Assembly (NCBI GenBank): GCA_002373045.1
Contig: DFHU01000036.1
Span: 1-32,866 of the forward strand
Source: Pseudoselenomonas ruminantium
Lineage (GTDB): Bacteria; Bacillota; Negativicutes; Selenomonadales; Selenomonadaceae
DNA length: 32,866 nt
Direction: 5' to 3'
A model generated the notes under the pieces. That model was not told where the DNA came from, ran no database searches, and saw only the letters and a list, made by a program, of their open reading frames with translations. Position 1 is the stretch's first letter, and the number at the start of each line of letters is the position of its first letter. Below, one piece after another: positions 8,296 to 17,024 of this stretch. Position numbers and translations under genes: made by a program.

Positions 8296-9384
8296 ATGTT
8301 ATTACTTTCGGATTTTGATTATGAACTGCCAGAAGAACGGATTGCACAGGTTCCCGTGGAGCCGCGCAATTCCTCGCGTTTGATGGTGCTTGACCCCGTG
8401 GAAAAGACCATGGAGCATCGTCATTTTTATGACCTCAAGGAATATGTGGAACCGGGCGACACGCTTATCTTCAATGATACCCGCGTTATGCCTGCCCGTC
8501 TTATCGGTCATCGTGACCAGACGGGGGGCAAGGTGGAAGTCTTCCTGTTGCGCCGGCTGGATGCGACCCATTGGGAAACCTTGGTAAAGCCGGGCAAGAA
8601 GGCTAAGCCAGGCTACCAAATCAACTTTAGCGATGAACTGAGCTGCGTTGTGACCGACCATACGGATTTTGGCGGCCGCATTGTGGAATTCAAGTTTGAG
8701 GGTATTTTCGAGGAAATTCTTGACCGCTTAGGGGAAACGCCCCTGCCGCCTTATATCCATGAGAAACTGGAGGATAGGGAACGCTATCAGACGGTTTACA
8801 ATCGTGAACAGGGCTCGGCGGCTGCACCGACTGCCGGCCTGCATTTTACAAAGGAACAGATGCAGGAACTCAAGGACATGGGCGTGAACTTGGGCTTTGT
8901 GACGCTCCATGTAGGTCTGGGCACGTTCCGTCCGGTCAATGTGGAAGATATCCAGAAGCACGATATGCACAAGGAATTCTACAATGTGCCGGAGGAAACG
9001 GCCAAGCTCATTATGGATACGAAAAAAGCCGGCCATCGGGTTATTGCCGTGGGCACGACCAGTATCCGCACACTGGAATCCGCTGCGGACGGCATCGGAG
9101 AAATCTCTGCCAAGAGTGGCTGGACGCAGATTTTCATCTATCCGGGCTATGATTTCAAGATTGTCGATGCCATCATCACCAACTTCCATCTGCCTAAGTC
9201 CACGCTGATTATGCTGATTAGTGCCTTTGCCGGGCGGGAGTTTGTGCTCGATGCCTATAAGACGGCTGTGGAAATGAAGTATCGGTTCTTCTCCTTTGGC
9301 GATGCAATGTTGTTGAAGGTGAAACAGCCCGTTGAGCAGCGTGACGCAGAATTAAAAGCTTTGGAAGAATCACATAGAGCATAA
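8296..9384 (+). CDS. queA: S-adenosylmethionine:tRNA ribosyltransferase-isomerase QueA
   Basis: Transfers and rearranges the ribose of S-adenosylmethionine onto preQ1-modified tRNA, giving epoxyqueuosine, the substrate of QueH. Typical signatures are LLSDFDYELPEERIAQ at the N-terminus, DTLIFNDTRVMPARL, GSAAAPTAGLHFT, TLHVGLGTFRPV and ITNFHLPKSTLIMLISAF. Length is normal (about 362). ATG at 8293 or 8296 are both possible, GAAGGA favouring 8296. It ends the ruvAB-queH-spoIID-queA run, and a strong terminator follows. Confidence 0.96.
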   Translation: MLLLSDFDYELPEERIAQVPVEPRNSSRLMVLDPVEKTMEHRHFYDLKEYVEPGDTLIFNDTRVMPARLIGHRDQTGGKVEVFLLRRLDATHWETLVKPGKKAKPGYQINFSDELSCVVTDHTDFGGRIVEFKFEGIFEEILDRLGETPLPPYIHEKLEDRERYQTVYNREQGSAAAPTAGLHFTKEQMQELKDMGVNLGFVTLHVGLGTFRPVNVEDIQKHDMHKEFYNVPEETAKLIMDTKKAGHRVIAVGTTSIRTLESAADGIGEISAKSGWTQIFIYPGYDFKIVDAIITNFHLPKSTLIMLISAFAGREFVLDAYKTAVEMKYRFFSFGDAMLLKVKQPVEQRDAELKALEESHRA

Positions 9385-9395
9385 GCGATTATGAT

Positions 9396-9440
9396 GTAAA
9401 ATGACTTGTCCATTATTATGGATAGGTCATTTTACTTTTT
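9396..9440 (+). terminator. Rho-independent terminator after queA
   Basis: GTAAAATGACTTGTCCAT (9396-9413) pairs with ATGGATAGGTCATTTTAC (9418-9435) with one mismatch, followed by a run of five T. Confidence 0.85.
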
Positions 9441-9480
9441 AGAGGGCAAATGCTAAAATGAGGGCAAGGTGGTGAGGGGG

Positions 9481-10548
9481 ATGAAAAAGGTATTAAAATG
9501 TGGTTTGTGCCTGACCGCTTGTATGCTGACCTATCTGCCGCTAAGTGAGGCGGCGATGGTGACGGTCACCGGGCAGGGCAGTTCTGAGCGGGCGGCAGTA
9601 AAGGCGGCTTTAAGACAGGCGATTGAACAGCAGATTGGCGTTATGGTGGACAGCCGCAGTTATGTGACCAATTATAAACTGATTCATGACCGGGTCTATA
9701 CCCAGTCCGATGGATTTATCAAAAGCTACAAGGTGCTGGAACATTCAGCGGTCAATGGCATACATTCCGCCAAAGTACAGGTGGATGTGCAGGAACAAAA
9801 GCTTAGCGCAGCTTTGGGGACACTGGCACAGAAAAAGGCCGTTATTGGCATGAATATGCAGGATCCGCGCATCGGAGTGGTTTCGATGGACAGCCAGGGG
9901 CGGCATTATCCTGCTGTGGAAAACTGCGTTATCCATGGTTTGACTGGTCAGGGCTTTGGCCGGGTGGTGGATATGGGCCAGATTAGCAATGCCCAGCGCC
10001 GGCAGCTGATGGCTGCGCAGTTCTCTGGTGATAAACGCTTATGGCAGAGCCTTAACGTGCAAGCTCCGGTGGATTATCTGGTGACGGCACAGGTGGAGCT
10101 ATTTGCTAATCGTGTCGCACATTTACAGAAAACGACAGCACAAATCGCCGTGCGCATGGTTAATACCAACACCGGTGAAGTGGTGTATGCCGGCAATTTT
10201 ACCGGCAAATCGCCGCACTATCGTACAAGTGGCGGGGCAGATGAGGCGCTGGCCGCGGCAGCGCAGGGCATAGCCAAAGCGGTAGGGGAAGCGGCACTGA
10301 ACAAAGCGGCTAATCCCAGCCAGCATATAAAGTTGATTGTCACCCAAGAAATATGGGGGGATATCACGGCCATTACGAATTATTTGGAAGGCATCCCAGG
10401 GGTCAACAATGTTTATGTGCGGGGCACGTCTTTTGGCTGTACCATTGTAGATGTAGACTTCAATGGCACAGCCCATGATTTGGCGGCAGCCTTGGAAGGT
10501 GATGGGCAAAAGATTTTGGAAATGGGTTCCGAATACGTGAAAATCTGA
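9481..10548 (+). CDS. Exported protein with FlgT N-terminal-like domain
   Basis: A 355-residue protein with a signal peptide (MKKVLKCGLCLTACMLTYLPLSEA). It continues VTVTGQGSSERAAVKAALRQAIEQQIGV, the pattern of FlgT/LPP20-like domains: a small beta-strand, then a helix with repeated Ala. The middle and C-terminal parts (VDYLVTAQVELFAN, VRMVNTNTGEVVYAGNFTG) resemble the periplasmic domains of such proteins. A role at the outer membrane or flagellar base of a diderm cell is suggested but not proved; no flagellar genes are near. ATG at 9481 follows AAGGTGGTGAGGGGG. Transcribed alone between two terminator or palindrome structures. Confidence 0.6.
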   Translation: MKKVLKCGLCLTACMLTYLPLSEAAMVTVTGQGSSERAAVKAALRQAIEQQIGVMVDSRSYVTNYKLIHDRVYTQSDGFIKSYKVLEHSAVNGIHSAKVQVDVQEQKLSAALGTLAQKKAVIGMNMQDPRIGVVSMDSQGRHYPAVENCVIHGLTGQGFGRVVDMGQISNAQRRQLMAAQFSGDKRLWQSLNVQAPVDYLVTAQVELFANRVAHLQKTTAQIAVRMVNTNTGEVVYAGNFTGKSPHYRTSGGADEALAAAAQGIAKAVGEAALNKAANPSQHIKLIVTQEIWGDITAITNYLEGIPGVNNVYVRGTSFGCTIVDVDFNGTAHDLAAALEGDGQKILEMGSEYVKI

Positions 10549-10570
10549 AATTTTTTCTTGTTTTTTTATG

Positions 10571-10647
10571 GGTGCCAAGGAAAAACACTTGACAGGCCAT
10601 AGCAGCTTCGCTATAATAGCCTATGTCAAGGGGAAAACCTTGGCACC
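10571..10647 (+). promoter_or_regulatory. Consensus promoter inside a 77-bp palindrome, upstream of ylxM-ffh
   Basis: TTGACA (10589-10594), a 17-bp spacer and TATAAT (10612-10617) form a perfect sigma-70/SigA promoter. The promoter lies inside nested inverted repeats: GGTGCCAAGG (10571-10580) with CCTTGGCACC (10638-10647), TTGACA with TGTCAA (10624-10629), and ATAGC with GCTAT. A T-run follows at 10650. The structure could terminate the upstream gene, occlude the promoter or bind a regulator. Confidence 0.8.
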
Positions 10648-10673
10648 TATTTTTGAAGCAGGTGATAGCCGTG

Positions 10674-11030
10674 ATGGAGCAGTTCTTATATTTGTCTACT
10701 TTGTTTGACCTGTATGGGGCGCTGTTGACGGAAAAGCAGCAGGAGTGCTTGCGCTTGCACCTCTTTGAAGATTTTTCTCTGTCGGAAATCGGCGAGGAGC
10801 TGGGCATATCCCGGCAGGCGGTTTACGACAATATCCACCGCAGTGAAAAAGCGATGGAATCCTACGAAAAGAAGCTGGGGCTGGCGGCCCGTTATAGCGA
10901 GGAGCGTCAGGAACTGGCAAAAATTTACGAGTCCATCAAGGATTTGCGGCAGGCGGGCAATGAACGTGCCGTTGAGGCGATCCTTGACCGGCTGGAGCCC
11001 TTTATCGGGCGCAGTCAGGAGGTTAATTAA
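10674..11030 (+). CDS. ylxM: YlxM-family helix-turn-helix protein, SRP-associated
   Basis: A small (118 residues) sigma-70 region 4-like protein. The helix-turn-helix is LTEKQQECLRLHLFEDFSLSEIGEELGISRQAVYDNIHRSEKAM. In Firmicutes it is co-transcribed with ffh and is implicated in signal recognition particle function or regulation. ATG at 10674 has AGGTGA 8 nt upstream. It is followed directly by ffh with no gap, under the consensus promoter at 10589. Confidence 0.92.
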   Translation: MEQFLYLSTLFDLYGALLTEKQQECLRLHLFEDFSLSEIGEELGISRQAVYDNIHRSEKAMESYEKKLGLAARYSEERQELAKIYESIKDLRQAGNERAVEAILDRLEPFIGRSQEVN

Positions 11031-12413
11031 TTGATATTTGAAAGCCTGTCTGACCGCTTGCAGGAGACCTTCAAGAAACTTCGCGGCCATGGCAAATTGA
11101 CGGAGGATGATGTCAATGAAGCCATGCGGGAAGTGCGCATGGCTCTCTTAGAAGCAGACGTCAACTTCAAGGTTGTAAAGAATTTCATAAAAACCGTTAA
11201 GGAACGGGCCATTGGTCAGGATATTTTGGAAACCCTGACGCCGGCTCAGGTGGTAGTAAAGATTGTTGATGAAGAACTTACGAACCTCATGGGAGGTACG
11301 CAAAGCCGCATCAATATGAGCCCGAATCCGCCAACCATCATCATGATGGCTGGTCTGCAGGGCGCAGGTAAGACCACTTCTGCCGGTAAATTGGGCTTGT
11401 CCCTTAAAAAGCAGGGCAAACGTCCATTGCTCGTTGCCTGTGATATCTATCGTCCGGCAGCAATAAAGCAGCTGCAGGTAGTCGGCAAACAGCTCGACAT
11501 TCCCGTGTTCTCGATGGAACAGGGCACCGATGCGGTGACGATTGCCAAATCATCCATTGCTTATTCGCAAAGCCATGCCAATGATGTCATTATCATCGAT
11601 ACGGCAGGCCGCTTGCAGATAGATGAAGCCCTCATGCAGGAGCTTCGCGATATCAAGGCTGAAGTTAAGCCGCATGAAATCCTGCTCGTTGTCGATGCGA
11701 TGACCGGTCAGGAATCGGTCAATGTGGCGCAGACCTTTAATGACAGTCTTGGACTTGACGGTGTCATCATGACCAAGCTGGATGGCGATGCCCGCGGTGG
11801 TGCGGCGCTTTCCATCAAAGCAGTCACGAATGTTCCCATAAAATTCATCGGTATGGGCGAGAAACTGGAGCCTCTCCAGCCATTCCACCCTGACCGTATG
11901 GCTTCCCGTATTCTGGGTATGGGCGATGTGCTTTCTCTCGTGGAAAAGGCACAGCAGACCTTCGATATGGAAGAAGCCAAAAAGATGGAAAAGAAGCTGC
12001 GCAAGGATGAATTTACCTTGGACGACTTCTTATCCCAGATGCAGCAGGTCAAGAAGCTTGGCTCGCTCGAAAACATTTTGGGTATGATTCCCGGCATGGG
12101 CGGTCTCAAAAAACAGCTCGAAGGTCAGGATATTGACCTCGATGGCAAGGAGATGCGCCAGATTGAGGCGATTATCCGCTCCATGACACCAAAGGAACGT
12201 GCCGACATTACCATCATCAACGGCAGCCGCCGCAAGCGTATTGCTATGGGCTCCGGCACGCGCGTGCAAGATGTCAACAAGCTCTTAAAGCAGTTCGGTG
12301 AAATGCGCAAGATGATGAAGAAGATGAAAAAAATGCAGAAGGGCAAAGGTTTCCCCGGTTTGGGGGCGCTCGGAAATCTCGGTGGTTTCCCGAAAATGCC
12401 GTTTATGCGTTAA
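11031..12413 (+). CDS. ffh: Signal recognition particle GTPase Ffh
   Basis: Binds SRP RNA and signal peptides and targets ribosomes to the membrane through FtsY. The 460 residues comprise the helical N domain, the G domain with GLQGAGKTTSAGKL (near residue 107), DTAGRLQ and TKLDGDARGG, and the Met-rich M domain ending in a Lys/Met/Gly/Pro tail (FPGLGALGNLGGF). The start is TTG at 11031 behind AGGAGG (9 nt). It lies in the conserved order ylxM-ffh-rpsP-khpA. Confidence 0.97.
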   Translation: MIFESLSDRLQETFKKLRGHGKLTEDDVNEAMREVRMALLEADVNFKVVKNFIKTVKERAIGQDILETLTPAQVVVKIVDEELTNLMGGTQSRINMSPNPPTIIMMAGLQGAGKTTSAGKLGLSLKKQGKRPLLVACDIYRPAAIKQLQVVGKQLDIPVFSMEQGTDAVTIAKSSIAYSQSHANDVIIIDTAGRLQIDEALMQELRDIKAEVKPHEILLVVDAMTGQESVNVAQTFNDSLGLDGVIMTKLDGDARGGAALSIKAVTNVPIKFIGMGEKLEPLQPFHPDRMASRILGMGDVLSLVEKAQQTFDMEEAKKMEKKLRKDEFTLDDFLSQMQQVKKLGSLENILGMIPGMGGLKKQLEGQDIDLDGKEMRQIEAIIRSMTPKERADITIINGSRRKRIAMGSGTRVQDVNKLLKQFGEMRKMMKKMKKMQKGKGFPGLGALGNLGGFPKMPFMR

Positions 12414-12449
12414 GTTTTAACCCTTATTTGCGAAAGGTGGTGAAATTTC

Positions 12450-12719
12450 ATGGCAGTAAAGATTCGTTTGAACCGTATGGGTGCAAAGAAGAACCCGTTC
12501 TACCGTGTGGTAGTAGCTGATTCCCGCGCTCCGCGTGATGGTCGTTTCATCGAAATTCTCGGTAACTACGACCCCTCCAAGCAGCCGGCAGTCGTTAACC
12601 TCGACGAAGCAAAGGTTCTTGATTGGATGAACAAAGGTGCTCAGCCGACCGATACCGTTAAAAATCTGTTCAGCAAGCAGGGCATTATGGCCAAGTTCGC
12701 TGAATCCAAGAAAAAGTAA
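12450..12719 (+). CDS. rpsP: 30S ribosomal protein S16
   Basis: Small-subunit assembly protein. MAVKIRLNRMGAKKNPFYRVVVADSR and DGRFIEILGNYDP are the standard S16 signatures, and the 89-residue length is normal. AAAGGTGG precedes ATG. It lies 36 bp behind ffh and ends just before khpA. Confidence 0.97.
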   Translation: MAVKIRLNRMGAKKNPFYRVVVADSRAPRDGRFIEILGNYDPSKQPAVVNLDEAKVLDWMNKGAQPTDTVKNLFSKQGIMAKFAESKKK

Positions 12720-12734
12720 TTGGAGAGAAGCGAC

Positions 12735-12962
12735 ATGGAAAAACTTGTTGCAGTAATCGCCAAATCCCTGGTGGAGCATCCAGAAGCTGTGGAGGTTTCT
12801 TCACGGCAGGAGGATGAGCAGACCGTGCTCGTCCTTCATGTGGCTGAAGATGACATGGGTAAGGTTATCGGACGCCAGGGGCGCATTGCCAAAGCTTTGC
12901 GCACCGTGGTCAAAGCCGCAGCCACTCGGGAAAATACGAAAGTCACGGTTGAGATTATTTAA
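12735..12962 (+). CDS. khpA: KH-domain RNA-binding protein KhpA (YlqC)
   Basis: A 75-residue single KH domain with the GxxG loop in GKVIGRQGRIAKALRTVV. In Firmicutes it partners with KhpB and affects cell elongation and RNA binding. ATG at 12735 follows GGAGAGAAG; the longer frame from TTG 12720 would swallow the ribosome-binding site. A terminator follows. Confidence 0.93.
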   Translation: MEKLVAVIAKSLVEHPEAVEVSSRQEDEQTVLVLHVAEDDMGKVIGRQGRIAKALRTVVKAAATRENTKVTVEII

Positions 12963-12970
12963 ATGAAAAG

Positions 12971-13006
12971 CGGCAGGATTACCTTTTCGGTGTCTTGCCG
13001 TTTTTT
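12971..13006 (+). terminator. Rho-independent terminator between khpA and ylqD
   Basis: CGGCAGGA (12971-12978) pairs with TCTTGCCG (12993-13000), then six T. It probably gives partial termination, because the operon order continues downstream. Confidence 0.75.
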
Positions 13007-13035
13007 ACTATGAGAAAAAGAAAAGAGGAACTGTC

Positions 13036-13467
13036 ATGGATTCTATTTCACTGAAAGTGCCTGTTACCATTAAGGCAAAATTAACGGAAAAACTCAAAAC
13101 CAAAATCTTGACGGATTTGGAAGAAGCCATCAAGCGCACGGAGCTCGAAATTCAGCAGATGGATATTCAGGAAAAGCGCGTGCTGCAGGAAAATCAGCCG
13201 GCTAATCCGGAGCAGCCCACCATGGAAGAAGTACAGCGCTATCAGGCTATTCAGGCGCATTTCGGCGAAGAGCGCAATAAGCGTCTCCAGTTCCGCGAAG
13301 AATCCCTTGCTCGCAAGGAAGAAATGGAAAAGATGGTTATCGGTGCCGAAATCGTGCAGGGCACGCTGGAACATCAGGTGGAAGTGCACGTGGGCGACGA
13401 TATGCGCGAAATCATGAATGTGGAAGTGCTGGTAGAAGATGACAAAGTTATCGCCATTCGCAGCTAA
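13036..13467 (+). CDS. ylqD: YlqD-family protein
   Basis: A 143-residue protein with an N-terminal strand (SISLKVPVTIKAKLT), a long charged helical middle (ILTDLEEAIKRTELEIQQMD through EESLARKEEMEKM, probably coiled coil) and a C-terminal beta region. This matches the YlqD family of unknown function, which always sits between the KH protein gene and rimM in this gene order. AAGAGG precedes the ATG. It overlaps rimM by 29 nt. Confidence 0.85.
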   Translation: MDSISLKVPVTIKAKLTEKLKTKILTDLEEAIKRTELEIQQMDIQEKRVLQENQPANPEQPTMEEVQRYQAIQAHFGEERNKRLQFREESLARKEEMEKMVIGAEIVQGTLEHQVEVHVGDDMREIMNVEVLVEDDKVIAIRS

Positions 13468-13984
13468 GAAAAACAAGCGCGACAAGAATCGCGTGACCAT
13501 CGGCAAGGTGGGCGCACCCCATGGCATTCATGGGGAAATGCGCATCATTCCGCTGACGGACTTCGTGGAACGTTTTGAGACCATGAAAGAAGTCATGGTT
13601 GGCAGCGAAATGCTCCATATTGAAAGCTGCAAGTATCATAAGCAGTATGTGCTGATGAAGTTCAAGGAATATCCGGTACGGGAAGCCGCTATGAGTCTGA
13701 CAGGCAAACTTTTGACCGTTGACCGCAGCGAGGCTGCTCCCTTGCAGGAAGGCGAATATTACACCTTTGACATCATCGGTCTGACGGTTTACGATATGGA
13801 CGGCAAGGAACTGGGCAAAATTGAAAATGTTCTGCGCACGGGCAGCAATGATGTTTATCAGGCACGCCGTACAGATGGCGGGGAACTTTTGATTCCGGCA
13901 TTAAAAGCTGTAGTCAAGGAAATTGATGTGCCCGGTTCCCGTATGGTGGTCGATATGCCTGAGGAGATTTCCGATGCGCATTGA
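13439..13984 (+). CDS. rimM: Ribosome maturation factor RimM
   Basis: Assists 30S head assembly around S19. The 181-residue protein shows VTIGKVGAPHGIHGEMRIIPLTDF (RimM N-domain) and the PRC-barrel EGEYYTFDIIGLTVYDMDGKELGKIENV, with the final IPALKAVVKEIDV. The start ATG at 13439 lies inside the end of ylqD and has only a weak binding site, so coupling is probable; the conserved part begins about 18 residues later at GTG near 13493. Confidence 0.93.
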   Translation: MTKLSPFAAKKNKRDKNRVTIGKVGAPHGIHGEMRIIPLTDFVERFETMKEVMVGSEMLHIESCKYHKQYVLMKFKEYPVREAAMSLTGKLLTVDRSEAAPLQEGEYYTFDIIGLTVYDMDGKELGKIENVLRTGSNDVYQARRTDGGELLIPALKAVVKEIDVPGSRMVVDMPEEISDAH

Positions 13985-14708
13985 TATGGTGACCATTTTC
14001 CCGGAAATGTTTTCCGGCCCCTTTGGTGACAGCATTACCAAGCGGGCGGTGGATAATGGGATTCTGGATATTCACTTTACCAACTTCCGGGATTTTGCCG
14101 AGGATAAGCACCATCATGTAGATGACAGCCCCTTTGGCGGTGGTGCAGGTATGGTGTTAAAGCCTGAGCCGATGTACAAAGCGGTGCGGGATGTACTGGC
14201 CCGTACCGAGGAATATGCGGCCAATCGCCGGGTATTGATTATGGACCCTTCGGGGGCGACCTTTAATCAGGCCAAGGCCAAGGAACTGGCAGGTTATGAC
14301 CAGCTGGTGTTTATCTGCGGTCATTACGAAGGCTTTGATGCCCGTATCTATAAGCTGGCGGATGAAGCGATTTCCATTGGTGATTTTGTGCTGACCGGCG
14401 GGGAACTGCCGGCTATGGTCATTACCGATGCGGTGTCGCGCATGCTGCCAGGCGTGCTGGGCCATGAAGATTCTGCGCCTACGGATTCTTTTTATGAGGG
14501 CCTGTTGGAATTTCCGCAGTATACCCGTCCACGCGAATTTGAAGGCATGGAAGTGCCGGAGGTACTCTTAAATGGCGACCATGCCAAAATCCGTCAATGG
14601 CGGCGTGAGCAGTCCCTGCTCGTGACGAAAAAATACCGTCCGGATTTGCTGGAAAATGCTCCGTTAACGGATAAAGATAGGCAATTTTTGGCGGAACATC
14701 AAGACTAA
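13974..14708 (+). CDS. trmD: tRNA (guanine37-N1)-methyltransferase TrmD
   Basis: SPOUT-family enzyme that methylates G37 next to the anticodon and prevents frameshifting. The 244-residue protein begins MRIDMVTIFPEMF and has HHHVDDSPFGGGAGMVLKPEP, FICGHYEGFDARI and the trefoil-knot cofactor site SIGDFVLTGGELPAMV. ATG at 13974 lies 8 nt behind GAGGAG and overlaps the rimM stop by 11 nt. Followed by a strong terminator, so it ends the operon. Confidence 0.97.
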   Translation: MRIDMVTIFPEMFSGPFGDSITKRAVDNGILDIHFTNFRDFAEDKHHHVDDSPFGGGAGMVLKPEPMYKAVRDVLARTEEYAANRRVLIMDPSGATFNQAKAKELAGYDQLVFICGHYEGFDARIYKLADEAISIGDFVLTGGELPAMVITDAVSRMLPGVLGHEDSAPTDSFYEGLLEFPQYTRPREFEGMEVPEVLLNGDHAKIRQWRREQSLLVTKKYRPDLLENAPLTDKDRQFLAEHQD

Positions 14709-14711
14709 AAA

Positions 14712-14768
14712 AAGAAGCGAAATTTTCTGTAAGCTGATGAAAAATTCAGCAGGAAAATTTCGCTTCTT
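14712..14768 (+). terminator. Strong bidirectional terminator after trmD
   Basis: AAGAAGCGAAATTTTC (14712-14727) pairs perfectly with GAAAATTTCGCTTCTT (14753-14768); an inner GCTGA/TCAGC pair extends it. A and T runs lie on both sides. Confidence 0.9.
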
Positions 14769-14825
14769 TGTCGTATAAGAACTACATATCATGAGGTTTA
14801 GGATACAGGGAAAAGAGAATAGGAG

Positions 14826-16925
14826 ATGAGGAAATTGGGTGGATTGTTAGACCGGTTTAACGTCAAGCAGAAGATAATGGTATCCGTATCGGTGCTGTTT
14901 ATCGTTGTGATGGCGGTGCTGGGTATTGTGCTGAACCAAATCATCACCAGCACACAGCTGGCCAACTTTGAAGAAGAGGCTGATTTGCAGTCGGCGCAGG
15001 TGGATAATGCCATGCATTTATTCTTGAATGGCTTGCGCGATGGCCTGGTCAATATGGCCAATGACCCGATTTTGCGAAATGGCGGGGAAATCACCCGCTA
15101 TATGGATGAAACGGTGGCAGCTACGGCGGGAGCCGATGGAATGATTGCTATGGACCCGCAGGCCAAGGGCGGTTTTGAACTGGCGGCCTATCAGCTGTTT
15201 CAGCGCTTTGGGGAAGCCAATAAGTCCAGCGTATCGGTTATAAGCTATGGTACCACGGATGGCGGTTATTTGCAGTATCCGGCTGTAAAGCGCAAGAAAG
15301 GCTATGATTCCCGCAGCCGTGACTGGTACAAAGAAAGCATGGCTGATGTAAATAAGGTGCGCATTACGCCGCCTTTTAAGACCTCTAAAGGAACGCCAAC
15401 TGTGGGTATCTTTGCTACGGTCAAGAGCATGACGGGGCAGCCGTTGGGCGTTTTGGGCTTGAATATCGACCTGCCGGTAGTTACAGACATGATTGCCGAA
15501 ATTAAGATTGGGGAAACCGGCTATATTATGATGCTCGATGAGAACAACGTCATTATTGCTGACCCCAAGCATCCGGAAGCTGATTTCAAGAAATTGCCGG
15601 AGTCTGAGTTAGGGGATGTATCCAATCTCGATACCAGCAAGAGCCTTAAAGGGCTGCAGGAAATCACCATGGATGGTACGACCAAGATGGTCAATACCTA
15701 TGTATCGGAAAATACGGGGTATAAATACCTGACGATTGTTGACCGTTCCCAGCTCATGGAAAGCGTCAATCATATGCGCATGATTCTGGGCGGTGTACTG
15801 GTAGTAGCGTTGATTTTGATTTTCTTTGCTACTTATACGATTTCTAATATGATTGTTTCGCCTCTGCGTGGCTTGCAGGCTTCGGCAGAACGCCTGGCCG
15901 ATGGCGATTTGCGAGATACGGATGTAACTGTGGATTCGGATGATGAAATCGGTAATCTGTCCCGTTCTTTCCATACCATGACCCATGAACTCACAGGCCT
16001 GTTGAAACAGATTAAGGGCAGTGCCGATGAGGTTTCCAATTCCTCCGGTCAGATGTCCAGCGGCGTTGAGCAGGTGGCAGAGACCATCACCCATGTGGCT
16101 GAGCAGGTCGGCGATATTGCCGAGGCGGCCAGCCATCAGAGCGATACCATGAACAATGTGGTCGATAATATCCGGGAAATGACGGAGCATGTCAATGGCA
16201 TTGCGGAAAAATCTGCCAATATCAGCAAGACCTCCGGTATGGCCGGTCAGGCAGCTAAAGAGGGCGTCGCAGCCATTGAAGATGCTGTACAGCAGATGAG
16301 GAAAGTACACGAAACCGTTATCGAGTCGGCAAGAAATGTAGATGAATTGGGCAAGAGCTCCGAGCAGATTGGCGAGATTATCAACACCATCCAGAGCATT
16401 GCCGAGCAGACCAACCTTTTGGCACTCAATGCGGCAATCGAGGCGGCAAGGGCTGGTGAACAGGGACGCGGCTTCTCCGTTGTCGCCGATGAAGTCAGAA
16501 AGCTTGCCGAACAGTCCTCCGAAGCGGCTACGGAAATTGCCCAAATGATTTCCGGCGTGCAGCAGGTTACCAAACGTGCCGTAGAATCCATGAATGTAGG
16601 TACAGAACAGGTACGCACTGGTGGTGAAACCGTAAATCAGGCTGGTGAAAAATTCCGTCAGATTGCCGAACATATTCAGGAAGTGGATAATCTGGTTAAA
16701 GATGCAGCTAACAGCGCAGCCAAAGTGGCCGATGACAGCGTAACTGTACTGCGGGATGCTGAAGATGTGGACGAAACCACCAAACAGATTACCCAAAACA
16801 TCGCTTCCATCTCGGCCGCTACAGAAGAACAATCGGCCTCTATGGAAGAACTTGCTGCTTCCAGCCATAGACTCGCGAACATGGCAGAAGAATTGCAGAA
16901 AGAGAGCGCTAGATTCAAATTCTGA
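14826..16925 (+). CDS. Methyl-accepting chemotaxis protein with periplasmic dCache domain
   Basis: Membrane chemoreceptor of about 699 residues. Membrane segment 1 is IMVSVSVLFIVVMAVLGIVL, followed by a dCache sensor domain with the SRDWYKESM motif that many amine/amino-acid-binding dCache domains share. Membrane segment 2 is near residue 320 (MILGGVLVVALILIFFATY), then a HAMP domain (IVSPLRGLQASAERLADGDL) and the signalling tip IAEQTNLLALNAAIEAARAGEQGRGFSVVADEVRKLAEQS. AGGAG abuts ATG 14826, so TTG at 14835 may be the real start. No cheA/cheW genes are nearby. Confidence 0.93.
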   Translation: MRKLGGLLDRFNVKQKIMVSVSVLFIVVMAVLGIVLNQIITSTQLANFEEEADLQSAQVDNAMHLFLNGLRDGLVNMANDPILRNGGEITRYMDETVAATAGADGMIAMDPQAKGGFELAAYQLFQRFGEANKSSVSVISYGTTDGGYLQYPAVKRKKGYDSRSRDWYKESMADVNKVRITPPFKTSKGTPTVGIFATVKSMTGQPLGVLGLNIDLPVVTDMIAEIKIGETGYIMMLDENNVIIADPKHPEADFKKLPESELGDVSNLDTSKSLKGLQEITMDGTTKMVNTYVSENTGYKYLTIVDRSQLMESVNHMRMILGGVLVVALILIFFATYTISNMIVSPLRGLQASAERLADGDLRDTDVTVDSDDEIGNLSRSFHTMTHELTGLLKQIKGSADEVSNSSGQMSSGVEQVAETITHVAEQVGDIAEAASHQSDTMNNVVDNIREMTEHVNGIAEKSANISKTSGMAGQAAKEGVAAIEDAVQQMRKVHETVIESARNVDELGKSSEQIGEIINTIQSIAEQTNLLALNAAIEAARAGEQGRGFSVVADEVRKLAEQSSEAATEIAQMISGVQQVTKRAVESMNVGTEQVRTGGETVNQAGEKFRQIAEHIQEVDNLVKDAANSAAKVADDSVTVLRDAEDVDETTKQITQNIASISAATEEQSASMEELAASSHRLANMAEELQKESARFKF

Positions 16926-16965
16926 AATATTCCTGAAAGTTTTTCAAAAAAATGATAAAAATGAT

Positions 16966-16994
16966 TTGACAACGGTGGATATATCTGTTAATAT
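16966..16994 (+). promoter_or_regulatory. Promoter of tRNA-Leu
   Basis: TTGACA (16966-16971), a 17-bp spacer and TAATAT (16989-16994), about 30 bp before the mature tRNA. Confidence 0.75.
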
Positions 16995-17024
16995 AATATC
17001 TGTCAGCAACGAAGAGTTGCGAAC

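Noticed and set aside
10549..10673. SRP RNA gene next to ffh
   Set aside because: The palindrome has no SRP Alu or S-domain signature such as the GGAA tetraloop region.
11701..11710. TGACCGGTCA in ffh
   Set aside because: It encodes the conserved MTGQ residues of Ffh, so it is counted as coincidence and not as part of the element motif set.
15609..16868. 419-codon minus-strand frame opposite the chemoreceptor gene
   Set aside because: Shadow of the real gene; no binding site or family match.
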